From Novipirellula herctigrandis (lineage in GTDB: Bacteria > Planctomycetota > Planctomycetia > Pirellulales > Pirellulaceae), in contig SJPJ01000001.1 in assembly GCA_007859835.1 (NCBI GenBank), positions 3,683,437-3,747,436 on the forward strand: a stretch of 64,000 nt of DNA. Direction: 5' to 3'. Made by a program: the position numbers and the translations under genes. Shown piece by piece: positions 28,141 through 38,087 of the stretch (positions are counted from its first letter, which is position 1; every line of letters starts with the position of its first letter). The notes beneath the pieces are model-generated. The model made no database searches. It worked only from the letters and a program-made list of their open reading frames with translations, and was not told the DNA's origin.

Positions 28141-29043
28141 ATGCGATCAAACCTGCTTCTCGTCGTACTAGCGATGGTTTGTGCTTTACCCGTTTCGGCA
28201 GTAACCGCGCAGGATCGAAAACAAGTGCGATCATTCGACAAGGGCACCGACCTCTTGCTATTGCAGCACGACTGTAAAACAGACCCTGACGACATCATGG
28301 CGATCGCGACGGAAGCGGGCATGCTAACGCACCCGGACTTCGCAGACGTGAATTACCATTTGGTCCTAGGGAGTTATCATTTTGGCGAATTGGATACTAA
28401 GCCTTACATTCCTCGGTCTGACGAGGTGATGGCGTTTGCCTTCGGTGTCGAGGGTGAAAATTGGACCAATATACACAAGGACTTTGATGAGACCGAGTTC
28501 GTCTGGCCCCAGGCAACAATCAACCGAGTAGCTGAAAGGGTCAAGCGTGTTCTCGATCAAAGTGGGATTGTCTGGGTGGCTGAGGCTGGCACGTCGAACT
28601 ACACAGCGCAGTGGTTACTAGCACTGCGTGAATCGGGGGTGGATAGCGAGATCCTTCGACGGCATGTCGTCGTTGTCCAGCACAGCAAGGTCAATGAGGA
28701 CAGAACGGAGCCAGGAAACCTTCAATACACCAAGCAGAATGCGAGTTATTTCAAAATTGATGATGGAAATTCATCGAATCGGACACCCGCGTATAAGGAT
28801 AAGACCTTGTCTCTGATTAAAATCGTGACCGGCGCTGATGATCGCAATAATAAAAATCTCGCGATCTGGCGATTGGCAAATGAGATCATACAGGCTCACC
28901 CAATTCCCCAAAAGCGAATTCAGTTTCTCGATTTCTCAGATACAGTAGAGGTATGGTGGATTTTGCAGTTGGGCTCAGATGGGAATAGTGTCCAGAAGGT
29001 GATCGACCGCTATATTGTGAATCTGGTGGCGAAGAGTGACTGA
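28141..29043 (+). CDS. Secreted nucleoside-hydrolase-like protein
   Basis: A signal peptide (about 1-23) is followed by LLLLQHDCKTDPDDIMAI. This resembles the Asp-rich Ca2+-binding N-terminal motif of the inosine-uridine nucleoside hydrolase fold (DTDPGxDD) and of the related DUF1593 family. The later segment VWVAEAGTSNYTAQWLLAL fits the second strand-loop region of that fold. Export and the setting among glycan-degrading genes argue against nucleoside salvage. A sugar-releasing activity on the polysaccharide is more likely. The window's GH10 fusion at the right end carries a DUF1593 domain, so the fold occurs twice. The exact reaction is unknown; 300 residues is normal for the fold. Confidence 0.6.
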   Translation: MRSNLLLVVLAMVCALPVSAVTAQDRKQVRSFDKGTDLLLLQHDCKTDPDDIMAIATEAGMLTHPDFADVNYHLVLGSYHFGELDTKPYIPRSDEVMAFAFGVEGENWTNIHKDFDETEFVWPQATINRVAERVKRVLDQSGIVWVAEAGTSNYTAQWLLALRESGVDSEILRRHVVVVQHSKVNEDRTEPGNLQYTKQNASYFKIDDGNSSNRTPAYKDKTLSLIKIVTGADDRNNKNLAIWRLANEIIQAHPIPQKRIQFLDFSDTVEVWWILQLGSDGNSVQKVIDRYIVNLVAKSD

Positions 29044-29113
29044 CAGCGTTGTGATGCGCAATGCTGCACTGGAGAGCCCGCAATTTCAATCTAATTCAAA
29101 GACCAACCCCCAA

Positions 29114-32100
29114 ATGTTTGCCGTGCCTTTTAAGAGAGTCGATTGCCAACGCTGCCTTCGTCGATCAATCCACGTTTCGTCGACCAAAGTCTTCTTGGCC
29201 GGACTGTTTGTTGTTTTCATCGCTGGGCCGACGTCGGCTCAAACACCGGACCAGTCGCGGACTTCGCAGGAGTTCAGGTCGCCACCACAACGGTCGTACC
29301 CCGAGACGTGGTTTCATTTGATTGGTGGTAACGTCAACAGGGAAGCTTTGACTATGGATCTGGAGGCTGTGTCCGATGCCGGTATTGGTGGAATCCAGTT
29401 GTTTCATGGGAAGGGCCGAGAGTGGCCTGGGGTGAAACCGCAAATTCAAACGCTTAGCCCGACTTGGGACTCTCTGATCGGACATGTAGCCGACGAGACC
29501 AAACGACTGGGCCTAAAGTTCACGATGCAGAATTGCCCTGGTTGGGCGATGTCCGGTGGACCTTGGATCACTCCCGACAAAGCGATGCGGCACTTGATCT
29601 ACAGTCGCAAGAATCTTCAGGGCGGCAAACCTGTTTCGATCAACTTGGAACAGCCTCAACCAAGTGATGAAGCGTGGCGTGACTACAAAGACATCGCCGT
29701 GCTCTCCTTTCCGACCCCGGCGGATGATACCGGCCAGTGGCTGCAGCCAGTCGCCGTGCACAGCAACATGGCAAACGCGACCTGGGACAATTGGTTAGCA
29801 GGCAAAGACGTGGAAATCCAAGTCCCCGCGGTTGGCGATCAGCCAGCATGGGTGGAGTTCACGTTTGCCGATCCGGTGACGCTTCGGTCGATCGAACTGC
29901 CGCCGATCGAACACTTGATGAAACGGGCCAACTTCGATCCGGACTCAAGGATCACCATTGAAGCCGCGGGTGAAAGCGGCTGGAAAGACCTGGTCACGCA
30001 TGTCGTGCCACGCGGAACCTGGCAAGATCGCCAGCCGGAGGTGCCGTTTGTGATGGCGGTTCCCGATGCGATGTCCAAACGGTACCGAATCATCTTCCAC
30101 AACAATCGAGAGATGGAGGTCTCGCAACTTCGCTTGTCTTCCGCCGCACGGATTCAGGATTGGCGGGCACAGGCCGGTTACGCGTTGCGAAGTTTGGAAA
30201 GGACAACGCCACCTGAGCAGTCCCCCAAAGCCTGGGTCGGGCGCGACTCTGTGGTTGACTTGAGCGAAAACGTCGATGAGACAGGACGGCTGACTTGGAA
30301 TGCACCAGCAGGCAATTGGACGGTTGTTCGTTTCGGTCATGTGAATACAGGCGTGAAAAACAAACCTGCACCGCCGGAGGCGACGGGTTTCGAATGTGAC
30401 AAGCTTTCCCCAGTGGGCGCCGAGCAACACTTTGCTGGGTATATCGGTCGGCTGTCCAAACCGGGTGGGGCCGCTGATAATGGTCGGCTCAAAGGCATGC
30501 TAATCGACAGTTGGGAATGCTATACGCAAACTTGGACTCCGGCGATGGCGCAGGAGTTTGAGAAACGCCGCGGATACTCGCTTCGAACTTGGATGCCGGC
30601 GCTTGCCGGTTGGGTGGTGAATGATCACCGCTCAAGCGAACGGTTCCTGCGAGACTGGCGGGCAACGATCAGCGACTTAATTGTCGAAAACTACTTTGGC
30701 CGTTTGGCCGAACTGGGACGCGAACGTGGGTTGGAGCTGTCGTTTGAAACGGCGGTAGGTGACGTGTCACCTGGCGACATCTTGCAGTACTACAAGTCGG
30801 CCGACATTCCTATGTGTGAGTTTTGGCAGCCCAATGATCCACACGATGGAGGACTGGAAACGAAGCCCATCGCAACGACCGCTTCGGCCGCGCACCTTTA
30901 CGGAAAACCTCGCGTTGCGGCAGAATCTTTCACCAGTATCCCGTTGGATTGGCGTGAGCATCCATTCGCGCTGAAAAATCTTGCCGACCGCAGCTTCGCA
31001 CTCGGCGTCACGCACCTTGTGTTCCATACCTACACGCATAATCCACTCGACCAAGTGCCGGGAACTTCGTTCGGCAGTCGAATCGGCACGCCATTTCTGC
31101 GTGGCCAAACTTGGTGGAAGCACATGCCGCACTTCACACGGTATCTTGCGCGATGCGGTTCGATGTTGGAACAGGGCAAGCCGGTTGCCGACGTGTTGTG
31201 GTACCTCGGGGATGACGTCGATCACAAGCCAAGGCAGGATTCACCATTTCCGAGTGGTTACCATTTCGACTATTTGAACGCGGATGTGTTGACCACGCGT
31301 CTCAAAGTCGATGACGGCGATTTGGTCAATCCCGAGGGCACACGCTGGCGAGTCCTTTGGCTTTCACCGAAACAGTGTCGGCGACTGACGCCTGAAACGC
31401 TTTTAAAAGTCAAGGAACTTCTCATTTCCGGTGCAACGGTCATCGGTCAAGCACCAGAGTTGAATCCATCGTTGAGCGGTGGTGCCGATTCGGAAACGAC
31501 GTTTAATGCGCTGGTCAAAGAGCTTTGGGGTGACGGCACGCTGGCCAACGGAGATCGGCGTATCGGCAAAGGACGTTTGCTTTGGGGTGATGATCTGGAA
31601 ACCTCGCTCGCCAAGTTGGGGATTGCTCCGGACGTCAGCGGAACCCTGCCAGAACGATGGTGCCATCAGCGTGTTGGCAAGACGGATATCTACTTTGTAA
31701 TTGGCGATCGAAAGCAATCGCTCAACGCCAATCTGCATTTTCGTGCAAAGGGCAAGCCTGAGTTTTGGAATCCAGTCGACGGTAGCGTTGAACCTGTACC
31801 AGTCTTTCATTTGACAAACCAAGGCACAACGATTCCCGTGCAGTTGCCAGTTGCAGGATCGACGTTCATTGTTTTTCGTCCCGAACAACCCAAGTCGTCG
31901 TTGCAGCGGATTTCGCTGAACGGTGAAATCTTAGTCGACGCGACTGACCAAGCACGTGTCGACACTGCGGAAAGGTTTCCCGCCTACGGCCTCTCTCGAT
32001 CCGAACCGCTGCAACCATGGATTGAACCTGAGCCATTGGTTTATGGCGTCATCGATGGTGGACAGAATCTGGTTGTCTGGAAAGATGGCAATTATAAATT

Positions 32101-33307
32101 CGGTGGATCCGGTGGCAAAGAAATTTCCGTCGATGTTGTTGGCACCAGAACAATCCCACTGCAATCAGGCTGGACACTCTCATTTCCAAGTGGCTGGGAT
32201 ACACCACAGTCGGTCAATTTGGGCCAAGTGCAACCTTGGTCGGGACTAACCGACAAAGCCCAAAAACATTTTTCTGGCACGGCAACCTATCAAACCTCCT
32301 TCACACTTGATGAACTCAATAACGACGATCGATTGGTGCTTGACCTGGGACGTGTCGGGAACATCGCTAGTGTCAAAGTGAATGGACAAGATGCAGGTGT
32401 GCTCTGGGCCGCGCCATTCCGCCAAGATGTCACCGCTTTGTTGCAAAAGGGAACGAACACTCTCTCGATAGCTGTCACCAATACTTGGCACAACCGCCTT
32501 GTTTATGACGCAGCACTGCCAATGCCGGACCGCAAGACATGGACCTACTCGGCTCCCGAGCGAGATTCGCAGATCGAATTCTCCGGACTGAGCCGCAACG
32601 TGAGTTTAAAAGTCGGGAAAATTGTGCCGATCATTGAACGTTCAGTCGTTTCATCGTCAGGTTACATCCGCAAGCGTCAGACATTCGACGATCTAAAACA
32701 CGAAATGCAATTGGTTTGGCCTAAAAACCGTTTGGTGCGATTCGTGTTTCATGGTCATTCGGTACCTGCTGGATATTTCCAAACTCCTACGGTTCAACGA
32801 TTTGATTCCTATCCAGTCCTGTTCCATCAAGCCTTGTGCAAGCAATACCCGACCGCTGTGATTGACGTATGCACGACTGCGATTGGTGGAGAAAATTCGC
32901 GTGGCGGTTCGCAGCGTTTTGCAGAGGACGTATTGACGCTGAAACCAGATGTGGTTTTCATCGACTACTGCCTGAACGATCGAGCGATCGGTGTCAAAGC
33001 AGCCGAGGAATATTGGCGAACAATGATCCGGCGGACGCTAAATAGCAGAGTGAAGGTTGTTCTGCTGACGCCAACACCAGATTCACACGAAGACATCTTG
33101 GATCCTAAGTCCAGCCTTGCCTCTCACGCTCAGTCGGTACGTCGCCTGGGAAATGAATTCGGTGTTCCGGTAGTCGACTCCTACGCTGCATTTCAAAAGC
33201 TGGTGTCCGAAGGAACTGATTTGTCGGCGTTTCTATCGCAAACCAATCACCCCAATCGAAAGGGACATGAGATCGTCACGAAGTTGATATTCTCATTGTT
33301 CGAGTAA
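29114..33307 (+). CDS. GH106 alpha-L-rhamnosidase fused to SGNH hydrolase
   Basis: The first 1,160 residues are a GH106 rhamnosidase. Landmarks are NVNREALTMDLEAVSDAGIGG at the start of the barrel, MLIDSWECY and IPMCEFWQP with the conserved Glu residues, a GH42-like domain (LLISGATVIG), and a jelly-roll domain (VKVNGQDAGVLWAAPF). The last 190 residues are an SGNH hydrolase: FHGHSVPAG (Ser1216, GHS instead of GDS), LND near 1286, and NHPNRKGHE near the end, where the usual Asp of DxxH is Gln. It may remove acyl groups as well as rhamnose. ATG 29114 begins a signal peptide with hydrophobic core FLAGLFVVFIAGPTSA; the frame is open from a GTG at 29036 that overlaps the previous gene. 1,397 residues. 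Confidence 0.82.
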   Translation: MFAVPFKRVDCQRCLRRSIHVSSTKVFLAGLFVVFIAGPTSAQTPDQSRTSQEFRSPPQRSYPETWFHLIGGNVNREALTMDLEAVSDAGIGGIQLFHGKGREWPGVKPQIQTLSPTWDSLIGHVADETKRLGLKFTMQNCPGWAMSGGPWITPDKAMRHLIYSRKNLQGGKPVSINLEQPQPSDEAWRDYKDIAVLSFPTPADDTGQWLQPVAVHSNMANATWDNWLAGKDVEIQVPAVGDQPAWVEFTFADPVTLRSIELPPIEHLMKRANFDPDSRITIEAAGESGWKDLVTHVVPRGTWQDRQPEVPFVMAVPDAMSKRYRIIFHNNREMEVSQLRLSSAARIQDWRAQAGYALRSLERTTPPEQSPKAWVGRDSVVDLSENVDETGRLTWNAPAGNWTVVRFGHVNTGVKNKPAPPEATGFECDKLSPVGAEQHFAGYIGRLSKPGGAADNGRLKGMLIDSWECYTQTWTPAMAQEFEKRRGYSLRTWMPALAGWVVNDHRSSERFLRDWRATISDLIVENYFGRLAELGRERGLELSFETAVGDVSPGDILQYYKSADIPMCEFWQPNDPHDGGLETKPIATTASAAHLYGKPRVAAESFTSIPLDWREHPFALKNLADRSFALGVTHLVFHTYTHNPLDQVPGTSFGSRIGTPFLRGQTWWKHMPHFTRYLARCGSMLEQGKPVADVLWYLGDDVDHKPRQDSPFPSGYHFDYLNADVLTTRLKVDDGDLVNPEGTRWRVLWLSPKQCRRLTPETLLKVKELLISGATVIGQAPELNPSLSGGADSETTFNALVKELWGDGTLANGDRRIGKGRLLWGDDLETSLAKLGIAPDVSGTLPERWCHQRVGKTDIYFVIGDRKQSLNANLHFRAKGKPEFWNPVDGSVEPVPVFHLTNQGTTIPVQLPVAGSTFIVFRPEQPKSSLQRISLNGEILVDATDQARVDTAERFPAYGLSRSEPLQPWIEPEPLVYGVIDGGQNLVVWKDGNYKFGGSGGKEISVDVVGTRTIPLQSGWTLSFPSGWDTPQSVNLGQVQPWSGLTDKAQKHFSGTATYQTSFTLDELNNDDRLVLDLGRVGNIASVKVNGQDAGVLWAAPFRQDVTALLQKGTNTLSIAVTNTWHNRLVYDAALPMPDRKTWTYSAPERDSQIEFSGLSRNVSLKVGKIVPIIERSVVSSSGYIRKRQTFDDLKHEMQLVWPKNRLVRFVFHGHSVPAGYFQTPTVQRFDSYPVLFHQALCKQYPTAVIDVCTTAIGGENSRGGSQRFAEDVLTLKPDVVFIDYCLNDRAIGVKAAEEYWRTMIRRTLNSRVKVVLLTPTPDSHEDILDPKSSLASHAQSVRRLGNEFGVPVVDSYAAFQKLVSEGTDLSAFLSQTNHPNRKGHEIVTKLIFSLFE

Positions 33308-33551
33308 GAACTATCAAGAAACGATGAAATACGTCCTGTTTCCTAATTATGTTTACGTGCTTGGCAGCAAACGCAATTTCAGTAGTTGCCAAGGGATCAA
33401 TAAAACCTATCAAAGTTACTTCAACATTAGGCTCAGCGGATGGCAACGAATGCAGCCGTGGGCGTTGGCTTGGAGTTGCGTTTCTTGCTGCGTCCGCGAG
33501 CAAAGAACAAATTGTGTCCGCACGTCGTGGTCTTGAACGGCAGAACAGAAA

Positions 33552-34976
33552 ATGAGAACAAATTCAACGTCTTTGGCTCGAACCCTCATCCTCTGGAGCT
33601 TAGGTGCCGTCTTCTTCAACTCATTCATACAGGCGAGCGAGCTTGAACTGATTCGCAAAACCACGGTGGAAGAAAATGCATTGACGTTTGCGATCGGCCC
33701 TGCGGCGAGTTTCGCTATTACGGTCAATGGGCGCACGCATCAACAAGACGCTCTAACAACCTATCGTGGTTATCAATACGCAACCTATGTCGATTCCGAT
33801 CGGTGCTTTTGTATCGGCCGCAGAAAACTGCCAAGTGGTTCCTGGGAGGTCATTTCGTTCAAAGACCACAAATTCAAATCGAATGATTCGCACAATACAG
33901 CTGTCATTGGCATTTGTGATCGTGACGGAACGATTCATCTGGCCTTTGATCACCATGCCTCGCAACTAAACTATCGCGTTTCAAAAATAGGGGCTGCGCA
34001 CCAACCGGATTCGGTGAAATGGAATGCGGATCTGTTTGGTGGTGTAACGCACACGCTTGGGGCCGTCATTCCGGATCAAAGAGTCACCTACCCACGATTT
34101 TTCTCGGCCCCGAATGGCAATCTGATGCTCTATTACCGGGCCGTTACGTCGGGTAACGGCGACGGGATGATTGAGGAATATGATGGGGAAAAGCATGGCT
34201 GGACGCCTGGCCTTGGAAAGTTCATTGCCCGTGACATCGGAATATTTACCGAAAGGGGCCGAACCAGTCCCTGTCGCTGTCCTTACATGAATTCACTCTC
34301 GTTCGCCGGTGAGCGTTTGCACGCGTCTTGGGTATGGCGAGATCGATTTGAGAAAACCAATCCCGCGAATCAGCACGATCTTTGTTATGCCTACAGCGAC
34401 GATTATGGTCGAACGTGGTGCAATTCGGCCGGAAAAATCATCGGAAGAACAGGTCAGAAATACATTCATCTTGATTCGCCGGGCTTGATCGTAGTGCCCA
34501 TTCCGCCTGAGGCTAGGGTGGCGAATCAAAACACACACTATGCCTACGATGATGGTAGTATTCACATCGTCATGAGGCACCGTGCCAAGGGTTGCTACGA
34601 AAGCCGCTATCACCATTATTGGAGAAGCCAAACGGGGGCATGGCGACAAGAGATACTGCCCTTCACTGGAAAACGTCCAAAGCTGGTTGGCACCGAAGAT
34701 CGCATGCTCGTTCTGGTCTACAACGACGACGGAGAGCTCTTTATCGCCAAGGGGTTGCCTGATTCTCGCCAAACTCGCTGGCGTTGGAGTCAGGTCAAGT
34801 TGCCTGAGGCCCATTCTATCTGCGGTGAAGCGTTGGTGGATCTGCCGCGATGGGAGGCGGAAAACGTGTTATCCGTTTACAGCCAAGAAGAACCGTCCAG
34901 GCTCATCCGTACCGAACGACCAGAGCCGGTCGATGGATTTCCTTCGGCACTGAATGTTGTGGATTATCGCTTCTAA
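33552..34976 (+). CDS. BNR_4 family propeller protein, ulvan-lyase-like (PL24/PL25-like)
   Basis: A signal peptide (about 1-28) leads into a seven-bladed-propeller type protein of the BNR_4 family. The segment IHLAFDHHASQLNYRVS carries His134/His135, and VTYPRFF carries Tyr180 and Arg182. Ulvan lyases of PL24 and PL25, which share this fold, use His, Tyr and Arg residues for beta-elimination at glucuronyl/iduronyl-rhamnose linkages. The Asp-box YSDDYGRTW is also present. The assignment as a lyase for a rhamnose-uronic acid polysaccharide is inferred from fold plus neighbours (GH106, GH78, sulfatase); BNR_4 also includes proteins of unknown activity. 474 residues, complete. Confidence 0.65.
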   Translation: MRTNSTSLARTLILWSLGAVFFNSFIQASELELIRKTTVEENALTFAIGPAASFAITVNGRTHQQDALTTYRGYQYATYVDSDRCFCIGRRKLPSGSWEVISFKDHKFKSNDSHNTAVIGICDRDGTIHLAFDHHASQLNYRVSKIGAAHQPDSVKWNADLFGGVTHTLGAVIPDQRVTYPRFFSAPNGNLMLYYRAVTSGNGDGMIEEYDGEKHGWTPGLGKFIARDIGIFTERGRTSPCRCPYMNSLSFAGERLHASWVWRDRFEKTNPANQHDLCYAYSDDYGRTWCNSAGKIIGRTGQKYIHLDSPGLIVVPIPPEARVANQNTHYAYDDGSIHIVMRHRAKGCYESRYHHYWRSQTGAWRQEILPFTGKRPKLVGTEDRMLVLVYNDDGELFIAKGLPDSRQTRWRWSQVKLPEAHSICGEALVDLPRWEAENVLSVYSQEEPSRLIRTERPEPVDGFPSALNVVDYRF

Positions 34977-35042
34977 GAAATATGCAGTCACGCTCAACCG
35001 TTCCTCTCGCAAAAACGAATTCCTCGAAAAACCAAACAGCTC

Positions 35043-37988
35043 ATGAACATAGTACGATTCCAATTTTTGCTTGCCTTGTTAATTGGCGTTTGCTCTACAA
35101 CAACAACCGCCGCACAGTGGCAACCCCATTCACTTCGCGTTGGTGAAGACTTTGTTGACCCGGTTGGATTCCATGATCCATTGCCCGTATTGTCGTGGAA
35201 GTTGCCAGTGATGGACGGCGTGCTGGCGCAGTCGGCTTACCGAATCGTGGTAACAAGCGAAACCCAATCAGCTTCTAGTTCATCGGTACTCTGGGATTCC
35301 GGAAAGGTTGAATCGGATCAATCGGTTTGGGTGCCTTACAAAGGACCTTCGCTCGAGTCCAGGCAGCAAGCATTTTGGCGGATCAAGTTCTGGGACAACC
35401 AAGGCCGTGAGTCGCAGTGGAGCAATGAAGCTAAGATTGAAATGGGCCTGCTTTCCAATTCCGACTGGAAAGCCGATTGGATCGAAGTCGATCGTGGACT
35501 AACGGCAAGCAGCAATGTCAGAATTTTAAAGGCCGAGTACGGAAGTCGAACGGGCGCAACACCCAAGGTTGTTGACGTCGCCGATAAACTGACGCGTGCG
35601 ATCACCAACGGAGCGATGCCGATTCGCGTCACAAATGCTCGACTTGGTGGTGACCCTGCGCCGCAAACACCGAAAACGTTGTGGGTTGAGTACGAAGTCA
35701 ACGGCGTTAAAAAGCAGGCGGAAGTTCCGGAAAACAGCACCTTTAATCCATATCCACCGTTTACGGCTCACCCCGGCTACTATCTTCGCCGCGATTTCAA
35801 TGTCGAGCAAAAGATCGTTAAAGCTCGATTGTACGCATCCGCCCTCGGGATTTACGAATTCCAAATCAATGGCAAACGAGTCGGCAATGATTTGCTGAGT
35901 CCCGGCTACACAACGTACTCCAAACGCGTTGAGACGTTGACGTACGATGTGACATCAATGATTCGTGATGGTGGAAATGCGATTGGGGCTCTGTTGGGTG
36001 AAGGTTGGTATGCGGGGAATTTATTGCTCCGCAAACCCACGGAACTTCAAGCATTAACACCAAAGCTGCTCGGACAGCTGGAGTTGACTTACGCTGACGG
36101 TCGAGTTGAAACGATCAACACCGACAAATTTTGGAGCGGCACCGATCAAGGCCCCATCCGAGCCGGCGGCTTCTATCACGGTGAAGATTACGACGCGGCA
36201 CTTGAACTTGGACATTGGAGCATCGCGGGATATGACGACTCTGCATGGGACGCAGTGAAGCCAACAGCCGTATCTTCGGAACCTCTGCTCGTACCAAAGC
36301 GAATTCCGCCGGTTCGGGGCATGAAACAAGTGGCGGCTGTCAAATTGACCGAGCCCGAACCGGACAAGTACGTGTTTGACTTTGGACAAAACCTAGTGGG
36401 CGTTCCAGAAGTGACTTTGCCCGTTGCGAAGGGTGAAAAGATTACTTTTCGTGTCGCCGAAATGCTGGAACAAGATGGCACGCTCTACACCACCAACTAT
36501 CGAAGCGCTCGTTCGCAAGCGACTTATATTGCGGCGACCGACGGCCAAATCGGTTGGAAACCATCACTGACGTTCTTTGGATTCCGCTATGTGGAAATCA
36601 GCGGATTGTCCAAAGGCGAAGAACTAAGGCCTGAATCGGTGACGGCACACGTTTATCACACCGACTTTGACTCGACCGGAAAGTTCACTTCGTCACATGC
36701 GAAGCTGAATCAACTGCAGAGTAACATTCGATGGGGCCAAATTAGTAACTTCCTCGACATTCCAACCGATTGCCCCCAACGCGACGAACGACTCGGTTGG
36801 ACCGGTGATGCACAAGTCTTTCTGCCCACGTCTTTCTTCAACTACGACGTGTATTCGTTTTGGGCCCGCTGGCTACAAACCGTTCGCGACGATCAGACTC
36901 CGGAAGGCAAGATTCCACATACTGTGCCGGCAACAAATTTTGGGTACGCAAGCCCCGGTTGGGCCGACGTCGTGGTGACGGCTCCTTGGGACGTCTACGA
37001 ACGAACCGGCGATATTCGGATTCTCAGCGACAACTACGAAGCGATGAAGAAGTGGGTTGGCGTTTACGAGCGAGAGTCCGAAAGTCTGATTCCTACGCTG
37101 AAAGGTTTTGGTGACTGGTTACAGCCCTTTTCCAAGGGTGATCGCAAGGGCGATACGGCTCAGGATTTGATCGCGACGGCCTACTTTGGTCGTGACGCTC
37201 GAATCCTTTTTTGGACAGCCACCGCATTGGGCAAGAAGGAAGACGCTCAACGCTACAAAAAACTGCACGCTGACATTCGCAGTGCGTTCTCGAATCGGTA
37301 TTTTGCCGGCGCTGAAGTTGCCGAGGGAGCGAACACACAGACCGCCTGCTTGATGGGATTAGCTTACGAACTGGTCGAGCCCGAGCTTCGCAAAAAAGTT
37401 GCGGCGACACTGCTGGAGAAATACGAGGAAGCCGACCGCCATCTACGAACGGGATTCCTTGGGACTCCACTGCTGGCTCCTGTTTTTGATGAACTCGGGC
37501 ACCCTGAGATCTGCTTCGAGCTGCTGTTTCAAGAAAGCTACCCATCATGGTTTTATTCGATCAATCAGGGAGCCACGACGATGTGGGAGCGTTGGAACAG
37601 CTACAGTCATGCGGAGGGATTTGGGGACGCAGGCATGAACTCGTTCAACCACTATGCCTACGGAGCAATTGGCCAGTTCATGTACGAACGGGTTGCCGGT
37701 CTGGCTGCCGACCCAAATCACCCCGGATACAAACACTTCTTCATTCGTCCCCTGATCGGTGGACCACTCACATCGGTTCGCGCCGAACTGGAAACCATCT
37801 ATGGGAAAGCGGTTAGTGGTTGGGAATTGAACGGGAATTCGCTCGCGATGGAAGTGGTGGTTCCGCCTAACACGACGGCAACAATCAAATTCCCCAATGG
37901 ACGCCAAAGCGAAATCGTCGGTGCTGGAAAGCACCAATACAAACTTACGATGGCAATGGTGGGATCTGCGAAGCCGATTCAGGATTAG
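35043..37988 (+). CDS. Alpha-L-rhamnosidase, GH78 (canonical)
   Basis: A full 981-residue GH78 enzyme. Signal peptide about 1-23, then the N-terminal beta domains (WQPHSLRVGEDFVDPVGFHD; LSPGYTTYSKRVETLTYDVT), and the (alpha/alpha)6 catalytic domain. DCPQRDERLGWTGDA at 576-590 contains the acidic residues including Glu582, and GATTMWERW contains Glu849, the expected general base. The C-terminal beta domain is present (VRAELETIYGKAVSGWEL). It removes alpha-L-rhamnose from oligosaccharides. It lies 66 bases after the BNR_4 gene and 100 bases before a sulfatase. No strong ribosome binding site is visible, but the signal peptide starts exactly at this Met. Confidence 0.95.
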   Translation: MNIVRFQFLLALLIGVCSTTTTAAQWQPHSLRVGEDFVDPVGFHDPLPVLSWKLPVMDGVLAQSAYRIVVTSETQSASSSSVLWDSGKVESDQSVWVPYKGPSLESRQQAFWRIKFWDNQGRESQWSNEAKIEMGLLSNSDWKADWIEVDRGLTASSNVRILKAEYGSRTGATPKVVDVADKLTRAITNGAMPIRVTNARLGGDPAPQTPKTLWVEYEVNGVKKQAEVPENSTFNPYPPFTAHPGYYLRRDFNVEQKIVKARLYASALGIYEFQINGKRVGNDLLSPGYTTYSKRVETLTYDVTSMIRDGGNAIGALLGEGWYAGNLLLRKPTELQALTPKLLGQLELTYADGRVETINTDKFWSGTDQGPIRAGGFYHGEDYDAALELGHWSIAGYDDSAWDAVKPTAVSSEPLLVPKRIPPVRGMKQVAAVKLTEPEPDKYVFDFGQNLVGVPEVTLPVAKGEKITFRVAEMLEQDGTLYTTNYRSARSQATYIAATDGQIGWKPSLTFFGFRYVEISGLSKGEELRPESVTAHVYHTDFDSTGKFTSSHAKLNQLQSNIRWGQISNFLDIPTDCPQRDERLGWTGDAQVFLPTSFFNYDVYSFWARWLQTVRDDQTPEGKIPHTVPATNFGYASPGWADVVVTAPWDVYERTGDIRILSDNYEAMKKWVGVYERESESLIPTLKGFGDWLQPFSKGDRKGDTAQDLIATAYFGRDARILFWTATALGKKEDAQRYKKLHADIRSAFSNRYFAGAEVAEGANTQTACLMGLAYELVEPELRKKVAATLLEKYEEADRHLRTGFLGTPLLAPVFDELGHPEICFELLFQESYPSWFYSINQGATTMWERWNSYSHAEGFGDAGMNSFNHYAYGAIGQFMYERVAGLAADPNHPGYKHFFIRPLIGGPLTSVRAELETIYGKAVSGWELNGNSLAMEVVVPPNTTATIKFPNGRQSEIVGAGKHQYKLTMAMVGSAKPIQD

Positions 37989-38087
37989 CTCGCGCGTGCT
38001 TAGCTGCACGCATTGCATGCTTGCTTTCCTAGTGGAAATCTCATACCAAACGTGAAACCGAAATATCGCGAAACTCAAAAGACAGAA

